Notes: a model not told the origin generated them from the sequence alone. 64,000 bases of DNA from Chloroflexota bacterium (GCA_020845495.1 JADLFM010000023.1:124001-188000); one strand, 5' to 3'. Counted from the stretch's first letter, positions 20,312 to 29,568 are shown. Numbers and translations are program-made.

Positions 20312-20678
20312 CGCCGATCCCCAGGCTCATCCTCAGCGCGACGTATCTCGGATTCGTCGCGCTCATTATTATCCAACTGTCGAGTTGGACGTCGGTTACG
20401 CGAGCCTGGAGCGCTCGGGCGGCCCGCATGTACGGACGAGGGCTTCCTGCGCTTCCGCTCTCGGCGTCGGCACGGGCCGGGCGCCGCGCATACGGGCGAG
20501 GGGCCGGCAGCGAGGGGATCCCGGAGGGAGAGCCTCGCATGCCCCTGCACGGCGCCGAGGGGGATAGACGTGGCCACGTCATGCACAGCGCCGAGGTCGC
20601 TCGGATCGCTTGACGCGAGCGCCCGGCAGGACTACGATGCCAGCATCGTATACGGTATGCGATGGAGGAAGCCGGTCG
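20312..20678. other. Control region of the acid-sugar operon
   Basis: Divergent interval between the SH3 protein gene and the GntR-type regulator. No coding sequence is convincing here. Its right end holds the layered palindromes annotated at 20633-20663 and a GGAGG at 20664-20668 for the regulator. Confidence 0.5.
20633..20663. promoter_or_regulatory. Candidate GntR/FCD operator, overlapping inverted repeats
   Basis: Two overlapping inverted repeats share a half site. TACGATGC (20633-20640) and GCATCGTA (20643-20650) are perfect arms around CA. ATCGTATAC (20645-20653) and GTATGCGAT (20655-20663) are arms matching 8 of 9 around one G. The shared core contains GTATAC, typical of FCD-type GntR operators. 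It ends 15 bp before the regulator's ATG, so autoregulation of the whole operon is likely. Confidence 0.65.
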
Positions 20679-21365
20679 ATGGAGCCCGCGTCCGCCCGAC
20701 TCGTCGTCAAGAGCAAGGCCGAGGCGGTCTATGACCTCTTGCGCGACCGTATCCTCAGCGGCGAGGTCGCGCCGGGGCAGCCGCTCTCGATCGACGGACT
20801 GGCCCGCGAGCTCGGAGTCTCGAAGATCCCCATCCGCGAGGCCATCGCCCGGCTCGAGGCCGAGCGGCTGGTCGAGGTGGTGATGCACGTCGGGGCGCGC
20901 GTCGCGCCGATCTCAGTCGCCGAGGCCGAGAACATCTACCCGATTCGTCATGTGCTCTGCGATCTTGGCGTACATCTGGCGGCCGGGCAGATCGGTGACA
21001 GAACGCTGGACGACCTGGAGCGGCTTCAGGACGAGATGGAGGCCGCGACCCGCGCCCGCGACACCCGGCGCATCGACCCGCTCAACCGCGAGTTCCATCT
21101 GGCGATCGTGCGCGCCTCCGGCAACCCGCAGTTGTACGAGTTGTACCGGGACTTGATGCACCGCTGTAGCCGCTTCCGTGCGAACGTCGTGCTGAGCCAG
21201 CAGCGCGCCGTCGAGGTCATGCGCGAGCACCGGGCCATCCTCGACGCGCTGTGGCGGCGCGACGTCGAGGCTGCCGTGCGGGCCTCGCGCGAGCATGACG
21301 AAGTCGCCGCCCGCGACATCGTCGCCCGGCTGCGCGAGCAGGAAGCGGCCAAACATGCCGTCTAA
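20679..21365 (+). CDS. GntR-family transcription regulator with FCD ligand domain
   Basis: A 228-residue one-component regulator. The N-terminal winged helix (about 8-75) shows YDLLRDRILSGEVAPGQPLS, the recognition-helix region ARELGVSKIPIREAIARLEAERLVE, and GARVAPIS. The all-helical FCD domain (about 85-220) has the ligand/metal residues spread over NREFHLAIVRASGN and the HRAILDALWRRD...EHDEVAARD pair typical of metal-dependent FCD proteins. It should bind an organic or sugar acid and control the dehydratase/transport operon directly downstream (36 bp to the next gene). ATG 20679 follows GGAGG; upstream codons overlap the palindromic operator and are unlikely to be translated. Confidence 0.9.
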   Translation: MEPASARLVVKSKAEAVYDLLRDRILSGEVAPGQPLSIDGLARELGVSKIPIREAIARLEAERLVEVVMHVGARVAPISVAEAENIYPIRHVLCDLGVHLAAGQIGDRTLDDLERLQDEMEAATRARDTRRIDPLNREFHLAIVRASGNPQLYELYRDLMHRCSRFRANVVLSQQRAVEVMREHRAILDALWRRDVEAAVRASREHDEVAARDIVARLREQEAAKHAV

Positions 21366-21401
21366 GACCACGCGCCGAGGGAGCGCCGGGAAGGAGCGTC
21401 C

Positions 21402-22607
21402 GTGAAGATCACCCAGGTCGAAGCGATTCCGCTGGCTGCCACGTTCGAGCAGATCTATGGCGGGCTCGACAAAGTACCCCACCACATGTTGTTCCCGAGC
21501 GCCAATTTCGCCAACGTCGGCGTGCCGCGCGCCGGGCAGTTCACCTGCCTCGTGAAGATCACGACCGACGAGGGGCTGATCGGGGTTGGCGAGGCGTACG
21601 GCCTGCGTGACCCGCGTGTGAGCGCCGCAATCGTCGAGCACGTGCTTTCGGACGTCCTGATCGGAAAAGACCCGCTTCGCATCGAAGCGCTCTGGCAGGC
21701 GATGTTCGCGGTCGGCGCGTTCCACACCGAGGGGTACCAGACTCAGGCGATGGCGGCCGTCGACATCGCGCTCTGGGACTTGAAAGGACGTGCGCTCGGC
21801 CAGCCGATCTCGGTGCTGCTCGGCGGGCCAATCCGCGAATCGCTCTGGGTGTATGCCAGCCCGATCACCCTCTGCGATCCAGATACCGCGATGACACGGG
21901 CACGGGAGTTCCTGGCGCTCGGCTTCACCGCGATCAAGATCAAGGTTGGCGGGCCGATCGGCGAGGACGTCGACCGGGTAGCGGCGGTCCGCGAGGTGGT
22001 GGGCAAAGGATTCCCGCTCCTGCTCGACGTCAACGCTACCCACGACGCTCGGACCGCCATCGCCCTGGCACGGGCGCTCGACCCGTTCGACTGCTTCTGG
22101 TTCGAGGAGCCGGTGCCCCCGGAAGATATCGCCGGCATGGCTCACGTCCGGCGGTCCATCACCATGCCGGTCGCGACCGGCGAGCAATCGTCGAGCGTCT
22201 ATACGTTCCGGGACCTGATCCGCGCCGAAGCCGCCGACGTCTACATGCCGAACGTGATCAAGGCCGGCGGGCTCAGCGAGTGCCAGCGGATCGCCACGCT
22301 GGCCCACACCGACAACCTCAAGGTGGCGCCGCACGGCGTCGGCTCGGGAGTCGGACTGGCAGCCACGCTCCAGTGGTGCGCGGCCATGCCCAACTACCTG
22401 ATCTACGAGTACAACCAGTTGCTGAACCCGCTCCGGCACGACATCCTGAAGACCAAAATCGCCTTCGAGGATGGCTACCTGAAGGTGCCGACCGGGCCGG
22501 GCCTCGGCGTGGAGATCGATTGGGACGCGGTGGAAGGGTTCCGCATGGACCGGGCGGCCGAGCACGCCAGAGTCCGCGATGAGGATCGGGTGCAGGCCGT
22601 CCGATGA
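21402..22607 (+). CDS. Enolase-superfamily (MR/MLE) acid-sugar dehydratase, first copy
   Basis: A 401-residue member of the mandelate racemase/muconate lactonizing group. The capping domain fills residues 1-125; the barrel carries K-x-K at 179-181 (AIKIKVGG), metal ligands Asp209 (LDVNAT), Glu235 or 236 (FEEP) and Glu261 (GEQ), and a general-base His311 (APHGVG). Lys plus His makes it mandelate-racemase-type, and most such proteins dehydrate acid sugars such as galactonate, gluconate or glucarate. GTG 21402 follows AAGGAG. The stop overlaps the next start (ATGA), so two dehydratases are made in tandem. The exact substrate is not determinable from sequence. Confidence 0.88.
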   Translation: MKITQVEAIPLAATFEQIYGGLDKVPHHMLFPSANFANVGVPRAGQFTCLVKITTDEGLIGVGEAYGLRDPRVSAAIVEHVLSDVLIGKDPLRIEALWQAMFAVGAFHTEGYQTQAMAAVDIALWDLKGRALGQPISVLLGGPIRESLWVYASPITLCDPDTAMTRAREFLALGFTAIKIKVGGPIGEDVDRVAAVREVVGKGFPLLLDVNATHDARTAIALARALDPFDCFWFEEPVPPEDIAGMAHVRRSITMPVATGEQSSSVYTFRDLIRAEAADVYMPNVIKAGGLSECQRIATLAHTDNLKVAPHGVGSGVGLAATLQWCAAMPNYLIYEYNQLLNPLRHDILKTKIAFEDGYLKVPTGPGLGVEIDWDAVEGFRMDRAAEHARVRDEDRVQAVR

Positions 22608-23758
22608 AGATCGAGCGCGTCGAGACGGCGATGGTGTTCGTCCCGTTCCGAACACCCCATCTCTGGGGGTCCGGGCGGCGGCCCGGCGCGACCCGGCTCG
22701 TGCTCCAGGTCCATACCGACGCGGGGATCGTGGGACTGGGCGAGACGATCTGCCTGCTCGAGTTCGTGCGGCCAGTACTCGAACAGACGGTCGTTCCCCT
22801 CGCCATCGGCGAAGATCCGCACGACGTCGAGCGGATCTACCGGATGGTCGAGGGCGCGGGCTACTACCACCACAAGCGGGCGATGGTGGCCGCGCTCTGC
22901 GGCCTGGAGATGGCCTGCTGGGACATCGTTGGGAAGGCGGCCGGCCAGCCACTCCATAAGTTGTGGGGCGGGCGCTACCGGGATCGCGTCCCGACGATCT
23001 CCTACCTGCACGTCAAGGCGCCCGAGCAGATGGCACGCGAGGCTGTCGCAGCCGTCGAGCAGGGGCACCGGACGATCAAGGCCAAGATCGGCCTGGACAT
23101 GGCGTCCGACATCGCCATCGTCAAGGCGATCCGCGAGGCAATCGGGCCGGATGTGGCGCTGCGCGGCGACGTGAACGGCGCCTGGACGCCGGGGACGGCC
23201 CGCCGCCAACTGGCGAAGCTCGAAAAGTACGACCTGGAGTTCGTCGAGCAGCCGTTGGTCCACGACGATCTGCTTGGGCACGCGGCACTGCGGCGCGTCA
23301 CCAGCGTTCCGATTGCGCTGGACGAGGGCTGCTATACCCAGACCGACGTTCTGAACGCGATCCGGGCGGAAGCGGCCGACGTGATCTTGCTCGACCCGCA
23401 CGAATCAGCCGGCCTGTGGACCGCCCGGAAGAGCGCAGCCATCGCCGAGGCAGCCGGGATGCCGGTCGGGCTGCACAGCGGCTCGGAGCTGGGCATATCG
23501 GAGGCCGCGTACCTGCATCTAGCGGCGGCCACGCCGAATATGAGCGTCGCCATCGACACCGGCTATCCGGGCCTGGTCGACGACGTCATCACCGAGCGGC
23601 ACCGGTTCTCGGAGGGCAGCCTGCCGGTCCCGACCGGGCCAGGGTTGGGCGTAACTCTCGACTCGGAGAAGCTGGCGCATTACCGTACCGACAGGATCGT
23701 CGACGCCTACGGCGATCGAGAGCGGCCGGGCTGGTTCACGGAGAAGCCAGCGTACTAA
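22604..23758 (+). CDS. Enolase-superfamily protein, MLE-type subgroup, second copy
   Basis: A 384-residue enolase-superfamily enzyme. Its barrel has K-x-K at 159-161 (KAKIGL), metal ligands Asp189 (GDVN), Glu215 (VEQP) and Asp240/Glu241 (ALDEG), and a second lysine Lys276 in WTARKSAAIAEAAG. Two opposed lysines define the muconate-lactonizing/dipeptide-epimerase/glucarate-like MLE subgroup, unlike the Lys-His first copy, so it is not simply a duplicate. It could cycloisomerise, epimerise or dehydrate. Start ATG overlaps the previous stop by 4 bp. It lies 37 bp before the solute-binding protein gene, so uptake and conversion are probably co-expressed. Confidence 0.85.
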   Translation: MKIERVETAMVFVPFRTPHLWGSGRRPGATRLVLQVHTDAGIVGLGETICLLEFVRPVLEQTVVPLAIGEDPHDVERIYRMVEGAGYYHHKRAMVAALCGLEMACWDIVGKAAGQPLHKLWGGRYRDRVPTISYLHVKAPEQMAREAVAAVEQGHRTIKAKIGLDMASDIAIVKAIREAIGPDVALRGDVNGAWTPGTARRQLAKLEKYDLEFVEQPLVHDDLLGHAALRRVTSVPIALDEGCYTQTDVLNAIRAEAADVILLDPHESAGLWTARKSAAIAEAAGMPVGLHSGSELGISEAAYLHLAAATPNMSVAIDTGYPGLVDDVITERHRFSEGSLPVPTGPGLGVTLDSEKLAHYRTDRIVDAYGDRERPGWFTEKPAY

Positions 23759-23795
23759 CAGTTCATGGCGCGTCGAGGCGCCGAGGAGGCCTCTC

Positions 23796-25364
23796 ATGAA
23801 AGAGGAAGCGAAGGCTCTAGGACAGTCGCGTCGGGCGTTCTTGCGGACCGCGCTCCTGATGTCGGCCAGCGCGCTCGTCGCGGCCTGCTCGGCGTCCACG
23901 CCGGCGCCGAGCAAGCCGGCTGAGACGAAGCCGACTGAGACGAAGCCGACTGAGACGAAGCCGGCTGCGTCCAAGCCGGCCGAGACGAAGCCGACCGCGG
24001 CCGCCCCGGCCGCGCAGCCAGCCGCCACCAAACCAGCCGCCGAGACGAAGCCGGCCACCACCGCGCCGGCCGTGAAGACGGGTGGACCAACCGGCACCAC
24101 CATCGCGGCGCTCGGGCGGGACTACCTGGCCTATCCGGACGTCAAGGGCTCGATCCAGTTCTCGAACTGCTGGGGCGGCGCCCGTATCCCGCTCATCGAG
24201 CAGTGGGTCAAGGACTTCAACGCCATCTACCCTGGCGTCAAGATCGAGAACGACGTGTCGGACTGCTCGCCGCTGCGCGAGAAACAGGTCACCTCCCTGG
24301 CGGGCGGCTCGCCGCCGAACGTCATGATGATCAAGTCCGACAACACCGCCTTCTTCGCCGAGCAGAACGCGCTCGTCCCGCTCGATGACCTGATGACTCG
24401 CGACCACATCAGCAAGGAGTGGTACTACCCGGGCGAGTTCAAGAGCCGGACCTGGCAGGGCGTGACGTACGGCCTCCCGAACGTGACGGCCGGCGCGCTC
24501 AGCATGCTGTTCGTCAACACCGGCCTGCTCGAGAAGATCGGCGTCGACCCGAAGAAGCCGTTCGAGACCTGGCAGGATCTCGACGCGCTGGTCGAGCCGG
24601 CCAAGAAGGCCGGGCTGCTCGTCATGGACCCATCGAAGATCTCGACCGGCCTTACCGCCCATATGGTGTGGACCTACGCCAACGGCGGCAAGTACTGGGA
24701 TGACGACCTGAAGAAGATCACCTGGAACGATCAGGCCGGGGTCGAGGCAGCCGAGTGGCTGCTCCAGTTCGTCAAGGCTCAGGGTGGCAAGTACGAGAAC
24801 GTGGCTATCGCGTCGGATCCCAAGAACGTGATCCAGCCGGAAGACTGGGCGCCCGAGAAGTACGTCGCCTGCATCAATGGCTCCTGGTGGTTCTTCCAGC
24901 TTTCCCAGAAGGTCCCCAACCTCAAGTACGCGGCCTACACGTTCCCCCGCAACGCCAAGAATCCCCAGTCGAAGGGTGTGACCCCGTCGACGGGCGGCTG
25001 GATGTTCTCGATCGCCCGGAGCGGCAAGGACCAGGAGGCGGCCTGGGAGTGGATCAAGTTCACCACGACGTCGCAGAACGCCTGCACCTTCGTTCAGAAG
25101 CAGAACCGGCCCTCGCCGGTGATTGCCTGCAACGAGAACCCAGAACTGGCCAAGGCGAACCCGTACTGGCCGGTCGTCACCAAGACCCTTCAGTCCGACT
25201 CGCCGGTGCCGACGACCCCGATCCAACCCCAGTTCGAGCAGATCTGGTACGACATGAACGACGCGATCATGTTCGAGCGTCAAGCACCGAAGGCGGCGCT
25301 CGACTCCGCGGCCAGCCAGGCCCAGCAGCTGCTGGACGACTGGAACGCGAAGCAGAAGCGGTAG
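23796..25364 (+). CDS. Carbohydrate ABC transporter solute-binding lipoprotein
   Basis: A 522-residue family-1-type extracellular binding protein. The signal has a Tat-like SRRAFLR (11-17) and lipobox LVAAC with lipidated Cys31. A 75-residue Ala/Lys/Pro/Thr linker (about 32-105) with a repeated TETKP unit sets the binding domain away from the membrane. The binding fold (about 110-520) has PGVKIENDVSD, LAGGSPPNVMMIKSD and GGWMFSIARSGKDQEAAWEWIKF, the usual extracellular-sugar-binding pattern. It should deliver the substrate to the two permeases that follow at once. The ATPase subunit is not encoded here and is presumably shared. Confidence 0.93.
   Translation: MKEEAKALGQSRRAFLRTALLMSASALVAACSASTPAPSKPAETKPTETKPTETKPAASKPAETKPTAAAPAAQPAATKPAAETKPATTAPAVKTGGPTGTTIAALGRDYLAYPDVKGSIQFSNCWGGARIPLIEQWVKDFNAIYPGVKIENDVSDCSPLREKQVTSLAGGSPPNVMMIKSDNTAFFAEQNALVPLDDLMTRDHISKEWYYPGEFKSRTWQGVTYGLPNVTAGALSMLFVNTGLLEKIGVDPKKPFETWQDLDALVEPAKKAGLLVMDPSKISTGLTAHMVWTYANGGKYWDDDLKKITWNDQAGVEAAEWLLQFVKAQGGKYENVAIASDPKNVIQPEDWAPEKYVACINGSWWFFQLSQKVPNLKYAAYTFPRNAKNPQSKGVTPSTGGWMFSIARSGKDQEAAWEWIKFTTTSQNACTFVQKQNRPSPVIACNENPELAKANPYWPVVTKTLQSDSPVPTTPIQPQFEQIWYDMNDAIMFERQAPKAALDSAASQAQQLLDDWNAKQKR
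23916..23960 (+). repeat. 15-bp tandem repeat inside the binding-protein linker
   Basis: Three copies of CCGRCTGAGACGAAG in frame encode the TETKP-type linker after the lipobox. It is likely to vary in copy number between strains. Confidence 0.8.
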
Positions 25365-25376
25365 GTGAGGCCCCCG

Positions 25377-26321
25377 ATGGCTGAGGCCCAGCGCCACGAA
25401 GCGCTGCCGCTCGCGCCGACGCCGCTGGCCCGGCCACGTCGTTCGCTGGCGCGGCGCGAAGCCCTGTACGGCTATGCCTTCATCTCGCCGTGGATCGTCG
25501 GCTTGCTGGCGTTTACCGCCGGGCCACTGCTGGCGGCGTTCTACTTTTCGTTCACGGAATACCCGATCCTCTCCGCGCCGACCTGGGTCGGGCTGCGCAA
25601 CTACGAGCGGATCTTCACCGAGGACCGCAGCTTCCTTACCTCGCTGGCGAATACCGCCATCTATGTGATCGTCCGGGTCCCGCTCCATCTGACGATCGCC
25701 TTTGTGCTCGCGCTGGCCCTGAGCCGATCGATACGAGGAATCGGGGTCTTTCGGACGGCCATCTACCTGCCCTCGATGATCCCGATCGTGGCGCTCTCGG
25801 TCATCTGGCGCATCTTGCTCGATCCGCGCATCGGCTACGTCAACTACTTCGCCAGCTACCTGGGCCTTCCAGAGGTCAACTGGCTGACTAGCGAAGTCTG
25901 GATCAAGCCGGTCATCATCATGATTAGTCTCTGGCAGGTCGGCGTCCCGATGATCATCTTCCTGGCCGGCCTGGGCGGCATTCCAGACCAGCTCTATGAG
26001 GCGGCCCAGTTGGACGGCGCCGGGCCATGGCAACGGCTCCGGAACGTTACCCTCCCGATGATGACCCCGTCGATCCTCTACAACGTCATCATCGACATCA
26101 TCAACAGCTTCCAGGTGTTCGCCTTCGCGTTCATCCTGACCAAGGGCGGGCCGAACGACGCGAGCCTGTTCTACGTGCTGTACATCTATCGCCAGGCGTT
26201 CCAGTTCTTCCAGATGGGCTACGCCTCGGCGCTATCGGCGATCCTGTTCTTCGTCGTCCTTGCCCTGACCATCCTCTTGCTGCGGTCGTCGCGGTACTGG
26301 GTGAGTTATGAGCGCATCTAG
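25377..26321 (+). CDS. ABC sugar permease, MalF-type (CUT1)
   Basis: A 314-residue inner-membrane permease with six predicted membrane helices, the first at about 35-58 (GYAFISPWIVGLLAFTAG). The cytoplasmic EAA loop that docks the ATPase is visible as DQLYEAAQLDGAGPWQRLRNVTLP. ATG 25377 is chosen over GTG 25365 because AGGTGAGG at 25363-25370 sits at the right spacing. It follows the binding-protein stop closely and overlaps the next permease gene by 14 bp, giving a standard SBP-MalF-MalG order. Confidence 0.93.
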   Translation: MAEAQRHEALPLAPTPLARPRRSLARREALYGYAFISPWIVGLLAFTAGPLLAAFYFSFTEYPILSAPTWVGLRNYERIFTEDRSFLTSLANTAIYVIVRVPLHLTIAFVLALALSRSIRGIGVFRTAIYLPSMIPIVALSVIWRILLDPRIGYVNYFASYLGLPEVNWLTSEVWIKPVIIMISLWQVGVPMIIFLAGLGGIPDQLYEAAQLDGAGPWQRLRNVTLPMMTPSILYNVIIDIINSFQVFAFAFILTKGGPNDASLFYVLYIYRQAFQFFQMGYASALSAILFFVVLALTILLLRSSRYWVSYERI

Positions 26322-27186
26322 CCTGAGCGCCGCCTCTCGACAGGCGGCGATACCCGTCTGGCGGCGCCACCTGCTGGCGAACGCCGCGACGTACCTGACG
26401 CTCGCCCTCGCGAGCGCCATCATGCTCCTGCCGCTCTATCTGATGGTGCTGATGTCGCTCCGGCCGATCGACCGCACCTTCACCTATCCGCCGGATCTGT
26501 GGTTCACTTACGTCACGCTCGACAACTATCCCCGCGCCCTGTTCCAACTGCTGCCGTTCCAGTTGTACGTCACCAACACCACGATCATCGCGGTGCTGGT
26601 GATCATCGGCGAACTGCTGTCGTGCTCGTTGGTGGCGTACGGCTTCGCCTGCTTCCGCTTCCCGGGCCGGGACGTGTTGTTCGTGATCCTGCTGGCGACG
26701 CTGCTGATGCCGTTCGTGGTCCGGCTGGTGCCGTTGTTCGTGTTGTTCCAGAAGCTCGGCTGGATCAATACCTTCTTGCCGCTGATCGTGCCGGCGTTCT
26801 TCGGATCGCCGTTCTCGATCTTCCTGATGCGCCAGTTCTTCCTGACTGTGCCTCGCGAATTGATCGACGCCGCCCGCATCGACGGCGCGAGCGAGGTCGG
26901 TATCTGGTGGCGGATCATGCTGCCGCTCTCCAAGCCGGTCCTGGCGGCGGTCGCGATCTTCGCCTTCCAGAACACCTGGAACGACTTCCTCGGGCCGCTG
27001 GTCTTCCTCCAGCGCAACGAGGTCCGGACCATCATCCTCGGCCTGTACGGGCTGATGGGGATGTTCGTCGATTGGAACCTGGTGATGGCGGCGGTAGTGG
27101 CGGCGGTCCTGCCGTTGATCGTCGTCTTCTTCATCTTCCAGAGCTTCTTCGTCAAGGGCATTACCGTCACCGGGCTGAAGGGGTAG
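26308..27186 (+). CDS. ABC sugar permease, MalG-type (CUT1)
   Basis: A 292-residue permease with six membrane helices (first at about 26-50). The EAA loop reads RELIDAARIDGASEVGIWWRIMLPLSKP, and the C-terminus FFVKGITVTGLKG is the usual MalG tail. It pairs with the MalF-type permease just upstream. The 14-bp overlap with that gene indicates coupled translation. After it, a 160-bp GC-rich interval with a duplicated CGCCTGGGCTACTCT separates it from the third dehydratase. Confidence 0.94.
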   Translation: MSASSLSAASRQAAIPVWRRHLLANAATYLTLALASAIMLLPLYLMVLMSLRPIDRTFTYPPDLWFTYVTLDNYPRALFQLLPFQLYVTNTTIIAVLVIIGELLSCSLVAYGFACFRFPGRDVLFVILLATLLMPFVVRLVPLFVLFQKLGWINTFLPLIVPAFFGSPFSIFLMRQFFLTVPRELIDAARIDGASEVGIWWRIMLPLSKPVLAAVAIFAFQNTWNDFLGPLVFLQRNEVRTIILGLYGLMGMFVDWNLVMAAVVAAVLPLIVVFFIFQSFFVKGITVTGLKG

Positions 27187-27347
27187 GAGCGCCGGGCGGG
27201 GCACCCCGCCTGGGCTACTCTCGCCTGGGCTACTCTCGTTCGGGGCGCGGGGGCGATCTTGCCCGCCCCGCCGAGCCATGGCCGGGCGCCCTGCCCGACT
27301 CTCGCCGCATGCAGCCACCCAATCGAAAATGAGGAGGACGCCGCCTC

Positions 27348-28445
27348 ATGCGCGTCACCGACGTTCGGGTCACGATCTACGCTCATCCCATGCCCCCGCT
27401 CCACGGTGCGCGCTGGGGTGCAACTCAGGAAATCTCGCTCGTCGAGGTTCACACCGACGAGGGGGTCGTCGGGTATGCCTCGGCGCGCGCCCAGGGCGGG
27501 ACCGGCGGCCGAGCCATCGCCGAGTCGATCCTGAAGACGGCCGCGCCACGGGTGATCGGCCAGGATCCGTTCACCCGCGAGCGGATCTGGCAGCAGCTCG
27601 CTCGGATGGAGCGGGCCGGCTACCTGCCAATCTTCGCCACCAGTGCCATCGACGTGGCGCTCTGGGATATCGTCGGCAAGGCGCTCGGGCAGCCGCTCTG
27701 GCGCCTCCTCGGCGGCTACCGGGACCGGATGCCGGCCTACGCCTCCTCGGCGCATATGGCGACGATCGAGGAGTACCTGCGCGAGGTCGAGGACGTGCGG
27801 CGGCGCGGCTACCCCGCGTACAAGATTCACCCCATCGGCGAGGCCCGGGCCGACGTCGCACTCTGCCGGGCCGTCCGAGAGGTGGTCGGGCCGGACTACC
27901 CGCTCATGCTGGACCCCGGTGGCGTCTACACCCGCGACGAGGCGATCCGGGTCGGGCGGGTGCTCGAAGCGCTCGGCTTCGTCTGGTACGAGGAGCCGCT
28001 CCGGGACTACGACCTGACCGGCTACGCCGAGTTGTCACGTGCGCTCGACATTCCGGTCCAGGTCGGGGAAGTGGTGCCGGGGCACGCCTACCTCGCTTCC
28101 GAGTACATCATGCGGGGCGCAGGCGACCATCTCCGCTCGGATGTGTACTGGAAGGGCGGCATCACCGGCGCGCTGAAGATGGCGCACCTGGCCGAGGCGT
28201 TCAACATGCCGCTGGAGTTGCATCACGCGGCCAGCCCGATCATGAACTTTGCCAATCTTCACGTCGCCTGCGCCATCCCGAACTGCGACTGGTTCGAGGT
28301 ACTGGTGCCGGAGGACCGTTACGATTTTGGCCTCGTCCACTACGCGAACCCCGGCCCCGACGGCTACGTGACCGCCCCAGACGGGCCGGGCCTTGGCGTC
28401 GAGATCGATTGGGACTGGGTCCGGGCCCACCAGGTTGACGGCTAG
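27348..28445 (+). CDS. Enolase-superfamily acid-sugar dehydratase, third copy
   Basis: A 365-residue MR/MLE-type enzyme. The barrel shows K-x-H at 159-161 (YKIHP) instead of K-x-K, metal ligands Asp189 (LDPGG), Glu215 (YEEP) and Glu241 (GEVV), and His292/His293 (ELHHAA) as the opposite base. A K-x-H first motif with a downstream HHAASP is seen in several uncharacterised dehydratase-like subgroups. It may be the step for the transported acid or a downstream product. ATG follows GAGGAGG. Spacing of 160 bp from the permease gene allows an internal promoter or attenuation. Confidence 0.85.
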   Translation: MRVTDVRVTIYAHPMPPLHGARWGATQEISLVEVHTDEGVVGYASARAQGGTGGRAIAESILKTAAPRVIGQDPFTRERIWQQLARMERAGYLPIFATSAIDVALWDIVGKALGQPLWRLLGGYRDRMPAYASSAHMATIEEYLREVEDVRRRGYPAYKIHPIGEARADVALCRAVREVVGPDYPLMLDPGGVYTRDEAIRVGRVLEALGFVWYEEPLRDYDLTGYAELSRALDIPVQVGEVVPGHAYLASEYIMRGAGDHLRSDVYWKGGITGALKMAHLAEAFNMPLELHHAASPIMNFANLHVACAIPNCDWFEVLVPEDRYDFGLVHYANPGPDGYVTAPDGPGLGVEIDWDWVRAHQVDG

Positions 28446-28590
28446 CCTCAGACACGTCGAGGGCGCGCCCACCTCACGCCCCTCCAGCGCGAACCAAGCC
28501 GGGGTGAGGCGCCCACCCACCGTCTGTCGCTCACCACGCGCCACTCGCTGCTCACCGCTTACTACCCGCTACTCGTGAGGTGGTCCACTC

Positions 28591-29568
28591 GTGATCGTCA
28601 TCGTTCCTGACTTCCTCGTCGAGCGGCTCGCGCCGGACGTCGCGCGAGTCGCACCGGGCGCCCGCACCATCGGGATCGACGCCGACGGGCGTACCAGCGA
28701 GCCGCCCACCGGGGCCGTGGCGTTGTTGCGCTACTTCCCGAACGACCGTGTCATCGGCGCGTTTGGCGGCGCGCGCATCGCCGAACTGCTGCGTGAGGCG
28801 CCGACGCTGAGCTGGGTGCAGTCACACGGCGCAGGCATTGATGGGCTGCTGTCGCCCGAATTGATCGAGAGCGACGCCGTGCTCTGCAATGCCGCCTCGA
28901 TCCACGCAGTGCCGATGGCCGAGACGGTCATGGCGCTGATCCTGGCCGCCACCAAGCGCATCCCCGAGCACGCCGTCGATCAGCACGCGCGGGTGTGGCG
29001 CCGCCTGCCGAAGCGGGAGCTACGCGGGAGCACGGTCGGGATCGTCGGGCTGGGGAGGATCGGGACGGAGGTCGCCCGGCTCTGCGCCGCCTTCGAGGCC
29101 CGCGTACTTGGGTTGCGACGAACGCCGCCTCCCGTGCCGCCGCCAGGCGTCGAGCGGGTGTACGACGTCGCTGGCCTGCCAACCCTCCTGAGAGCGGCGG
29201 ATTACGTGGTGCTCACGCTCTCGCTCAACCCGACGAGCCGGGGGCTGATCGGGAGCACGGAGCTTCAGCAGATGAAGTCGGGCGCGGTGTTGGTGAACGT
29301 CGCGCGGGGGGACGTGGTGGACGAGCCGGCGCTGGTCGATGCGCTTCGGGAGGGCCGGCTCGGCTACGCCTGCCTCGACACGTTCCATCAGGAGCCCTTG
29401 CCGTCCGATAGCCCGCTCTACGATCTGCCGAACGTCCTGATCACACCCCACAACTCGGCGTCGTCGCCGCACATGGAAGAGCGGGTGTTGGCGCTCTTCC
29501 TCGACAACCTCGGCCGGCTTGTGCGCGGGGAGCCGCTGCTCAACGCCGTCGACAAGCAGCGCGGCTAG
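28591..29568 (+). CDS. D-2-hydroxyacid dehydrogenase (NAD(P)-dependent)
   Basis: A 325-residue dehydrogenase of the D-2-hydroxyacid/glyoxylate-reductase family. The nucleotide-binding motif GLGRIG is at 153-158, and the catalytic set Arg239 (NVARGD), Glu268 (HQEPLP) and His287 (TPHNSA) is complete. It interconverts a 2-keto acid and D-2-hydroxyacid. Placed last in the acid-sugar cluster, it may reduce or oxidise the keto acid produced by the dehydratases, or reduce glyoxylate/hydroxypyruvate. Start GTG 28591 follows GAGGTGG. The 145-bp gap before it has no hairpin I can support. Confidence 0.9.
   Translation: MIVIVPDFLVERLAPDVARVAPGARTIGIDADGRTSEPPTGAVALLRYFPNDRVIGAFGGARIAELLREAPTLSWVQSHGAGIDGLLSPELIESDAVLCNAASIHAVPMAETVMALILAATKRIPEHAVDQHARVWRRLPKRELRGSTVGIVGLGRIGTEVARLCAAFEARVLGLRRTPPPVPPPGVERVYDVAGLPTLLRAADYVVLTLSLNPTSRGLIGSTELQQMKSGAVLVNVARGDVVDEPALVDALREGRLGYACLDTFHQEPLPSDSPLYDLPNVLITPHNSASSPHMEERVLALFLDNLGRLVRGEPLLNAVDKQRG

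Noticed and set aside
20913..22952. 679-codon minus-strand open frame over the regulator and dehydratase genes
   Set aside because: Same artefact; plus-strand genes have intact catalytic motifs.
23817..26033. 738-codon minus-strand open frame opposite the binding protein and permease
   Set aside because: Crosses two well-supported genes on the other strand and has no recognisable fold; GC artefact.
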